From contig NZ_JAFVME010000008.1 of NCBI RefSeq assembly GCF_018492665.1, positions 1-64,000 on the forward strand: a DNA stretch of 64,000 bases. Direction: 5' to 3'. A model generated the notes under the pieces. That model saw only the letters and a list, made by a program, of their open reading frames with translations, ran no database searches and was not told where the DNA came from. The translations under genes were made by a program, and so were the position numbers. The DNA comes from Pedobacter sp. B4-66. Lineage in GTDB: Bacteria > Bacteroidota > Bacteroidia > Sphingobacteriales > Sphingobacteriaceae. This document shows, in pieces, positions 62,337-64,000 of this stretch (its first letter is position 1; every line of letters begins with the position of its first letter).

Positions 62337-64000
62337 ATGAAAGAACCACAATATATCGTTGCTATTGGTGCCTCTGCTGGAGGATTGGAAGCTCTTTCGG
62401 CCTTTTTTGAACACACTCCAATGGACGGAATCTCCTATGTTATCATCCCCCACCTTTCACCGGATTTTAAGAGTAGGATGGTGGAAATCCTTTCCCGCCA
62501 TAGTGAATTGGAAGTACTGGAGGCCAATGAAGGGATGACTGTGGAAGTCAATAAGGTTTACCTGATCCCAAATACAAAATACATGGGGATTAGTGAAGGT
62601 CGTTTGTTCCTGATCGATAAAGAAGGACAATCACTACCACATATGACCATAGATGCATTTTTCATCTCCCTTGCTCAGGAACGTGGAGCCGAAGCAATAG
62701 GTATTGTACTTTCGGGTGTAGGCAGTGACGGGTCCTATGGAGGAATCGCAATCAAAAATGCCGGTGGTGTGGTCATGGTGCAAGATCCGAACGACGCCAA
62801 ATATGACGGGATGCCAAGGTCTGCTTTGGGCGTTATAGATACTCCCTATGTCTTTTCGGCCGAAGCCTTGCCAGCTGCCATTCAACGATACATCACAGAA
62901 AGAAATGAAGTAGATATTTCCCTGCAATCCCCTATCGGTGAACAGGGATTGTCCAACTTTGTAAAGCTCATCAAAGACCAGTCTCTCTTTGATTTTACCA
63001 ATTATAAAAATGGCACCTTGGAGCGAAGGATCAGGAGGAGGATGGCCCATCATAATATCGCTGAGGTAGATTCCTTCCTGACCTACCTGCAAAAAAATCC
63101 CCAGGAAGTAGAACTGCTGATCCGCGATTTTTTAATCGGCGTAACTTCATTCTTCAGAGATGTGGAAGCCTATGAGATTTTGGAGCGTGAAGTGATTCCA
63201 AAGATCATTGCTTCCAAGTCAGACGGCGAATTATTGAAAGTGTGGGTAACTTGCTGTGCAACAGGAGAAGAAGCCTATTCTCTGGCTATTCTTATCAAAG
63301 AATACCTGGTAAGACATGAGATTAATTTAGAAGTCAAGATCTTTGCTACCGACATCAATGAAACTGCAGTAAAGCAGGCTGCAAAAGGTATTTTTTCTAA
63401 CAATATTAGTAAAACAGTTTCCGCTGAACGATTGACAAAATTCTTTGACCGAGCGCCTAATAGTTTTAAAATCAAACCGGAAATACGGGAGATGTTGATC
63501 TTTGCCAGGCATGATCTGACCAAGAATCCCCCCTATTGCCATGTAGATTTGATCAGCTGTAGAAACATGCTCATTTACATCAAGCCTGTATTGCAAAAGC
63601 AAATCTTGTCTAAACTGGGATTTGGTCTTAGAAAAAATGGTTACCTTTTCCTGGGTTCTAGCGAAAATATTTCGATCGCTCAAGATACCTTTACAGAGAT
63701 CAGCACCAAATGGAAAATTTACCAGAGTATCAAATCAGACCGTATCCTGGACTTTGATAGTCAATTAACCACCCCTTTCAATGATTTTTCTATGAAATTT
63801 GACAAAAACGAAATCAAAAACGAAATCAAAGCCGTAAGCTTGCCAGGGCAAGCCAATCTGGCTCCGGATCTGAGTGAAGTCATTCTTTCTGAAAGTGGCT
63901 TTTCAGGGGTAATCATCACTGAAGATGGGAAAGTCAGCCGGGCTTTTGGGGACCTTAGCCCCTACCTTAAACAGGAACGGTTCAAATTTACGCTCCAGGA
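62337..64000 (+). CDS. CheB-CheR fusion protein (partial, C-terminus outside window)
   Basis: From ATG 62337, 554 residues are visible. Residues 1-185 form a CheB methylesterase domain with the catalytic triad in AIGASAGG (Ser13), IIPHLSPD (His39) and LSGVGSDGS (Asp131). From about 195 a CheR methyltransferase follows: FTNYKNGTLERRIRRRM, VTSFFRDVEAYEIL, the SAM-binding WVTCCATGEEAYSLAI, FATDINETAVKQA and VDLISCRNMLIYIK. The usual GCATGEE reads CCATGEE here. No CheB receiver domain is seen. Fusions of this kind usually continue with PAS and kinase domains and sense non-chemotaxis signals. A PAS-like domain begins near residue 520 at the edge. Confidence 0.93.
   Translation, partial: MKEPQYIVAIGASAGGLEALSAFFEHTPMDGISYVIIPHLSPDFKSRMVEILSRHSELEVLEANEGMTVEVNKVYLIPNTKYMGISEGRLFLIDKEGQSLPHMTIDAFFISLAQERGAEAIGIVLSGVGSDGSYGGIAIKNAGGVVMVQDPNDAKYDGMPRSALGVIDTPYVFSAEALPAAIQRYITERNEVDISLQSPIGEQGLSNFVKLIKDQSLFDFTNYKNGTLERRIRRRMAHHNIAEVDSFLTYLQKNPQEVELLIRDFLIGVTSFFRDVEAYEILEREVIPKIIASKSDGELLKVWVTCCATGEEAYSLAILIKEYLVRHEINLEVKIFATDINETAVKQAAKGIFSNNISKTVSAERLTKFFDRAPNSFKIKPEIREMLIFARHDLTKNPPYCHVDLISCRNMLIYIKPVLQKQILSKLGFGLRKNGYLFLGSSENISIAQDTFTEISTKWKIYQSIKSDRILDFDSQLTTPFNDFSMKFDKNEIKNEIKAVSLPGQANLAPDLSEVILSESGFSGVIITEDGKVSRAFGDLSPYLKQERFKFTLQ

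Noticed and set aside
1-64000. CRISPR arrays, tRNA or rRNA genes, intact insertion sequences
   Set aside because: No regularly spaced repeat-spacer pattern, cloverleaf-like sequence or transposase frame was recognised on reading both strands; subtle cases could be missed without a search tool.

Overview
The window looks like chromosomal DNA from a Bacteroidota member of the Sphingobacteriaceae, most probably Pedobacter or a close relative. This is inferred from gene content, not from a marker gene: SusC/SusD and TlpA-type proteins, an ECF sigma/FecR/STN-receptor cassette, LytS/LytTR two-component genes, PKD and ZU5 lipoproteins, many S41 peptidases, an AT-rich composition and weak Shine-Dalgarno sites. 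I saw no rRNA, tRNA, CRISPR array or intact insertion sequence.

Region 1 (1-15.2 kb) is accessory DNA dominated by genome defence. It opens with the partial gene of a calcineurin-like phosphoesterase. Two hypothetical genes follow, bracketed by 31-nt direct repeats and containing a 4 x 11-bp tandem repeat. Next comes a solitary OLD-type ATPase/TOPRIM nuclease. Divergent from it is a compact three-gene operon: a GHKL (HSP90/MORC-like) ATPase fused to a Shedu-like PD-(D/E)XK domain; an ABC-type ATPase with an N-terminal ScoMcrA-like head and a possible PUA/EVE-like reader; and an HNH nuclease. A very large Mrr-NACHT protein faces this operon. A decayed gene and a double-HTH regulator close the region. 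The three-gene operon is the best candidate for an undescribed system: it looks like a Septu-like ATPase/HNH pair joined to a modified-DNA reader and a second ATPase-nuclease.

Region 2 (15.2-32.7 kb) holds a SusC/SusD/TlpA-DUF3738-like uptake operon, small secreted proteins and lipoproteins, and a PAS histidine kinase. It also has a LytTR response regulator flanked by two paralogous LytS-type kinases, one of them fused to TPR repeats.

Region 3 (32.7-41.7 kb) is a minus-strand phosphate-acquisition locus. It comprises a PiT transporter, ECF sigma factor, FecR anti-sigma factor, STN-type TonB receptor and purple-acid-type phosphatase, followed by a small lipoprotein and a tandem universal stress protein with an unusual N-terminal extension.

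Region 4 (41.8-64 kb) is a mixed core/accessory stretch. It has three S41 peptidases, a LysE exporter, nitronate monooxygenase (with a truncated YceI-like start just upstream), a Crp/Fnr regulator divergent from an NmrA-like SDR, an ECF42-like sigma factor with its DGPF/YCII partner, a siderophore receptor plus PepSY protein, a large TlpA-like protein, a DUF2652 cyclase-like protein, a membrane AraC regulator and a partial CheB-CheR fusion. Several perfect dyads lie in its intergenic regions and are listed separately.
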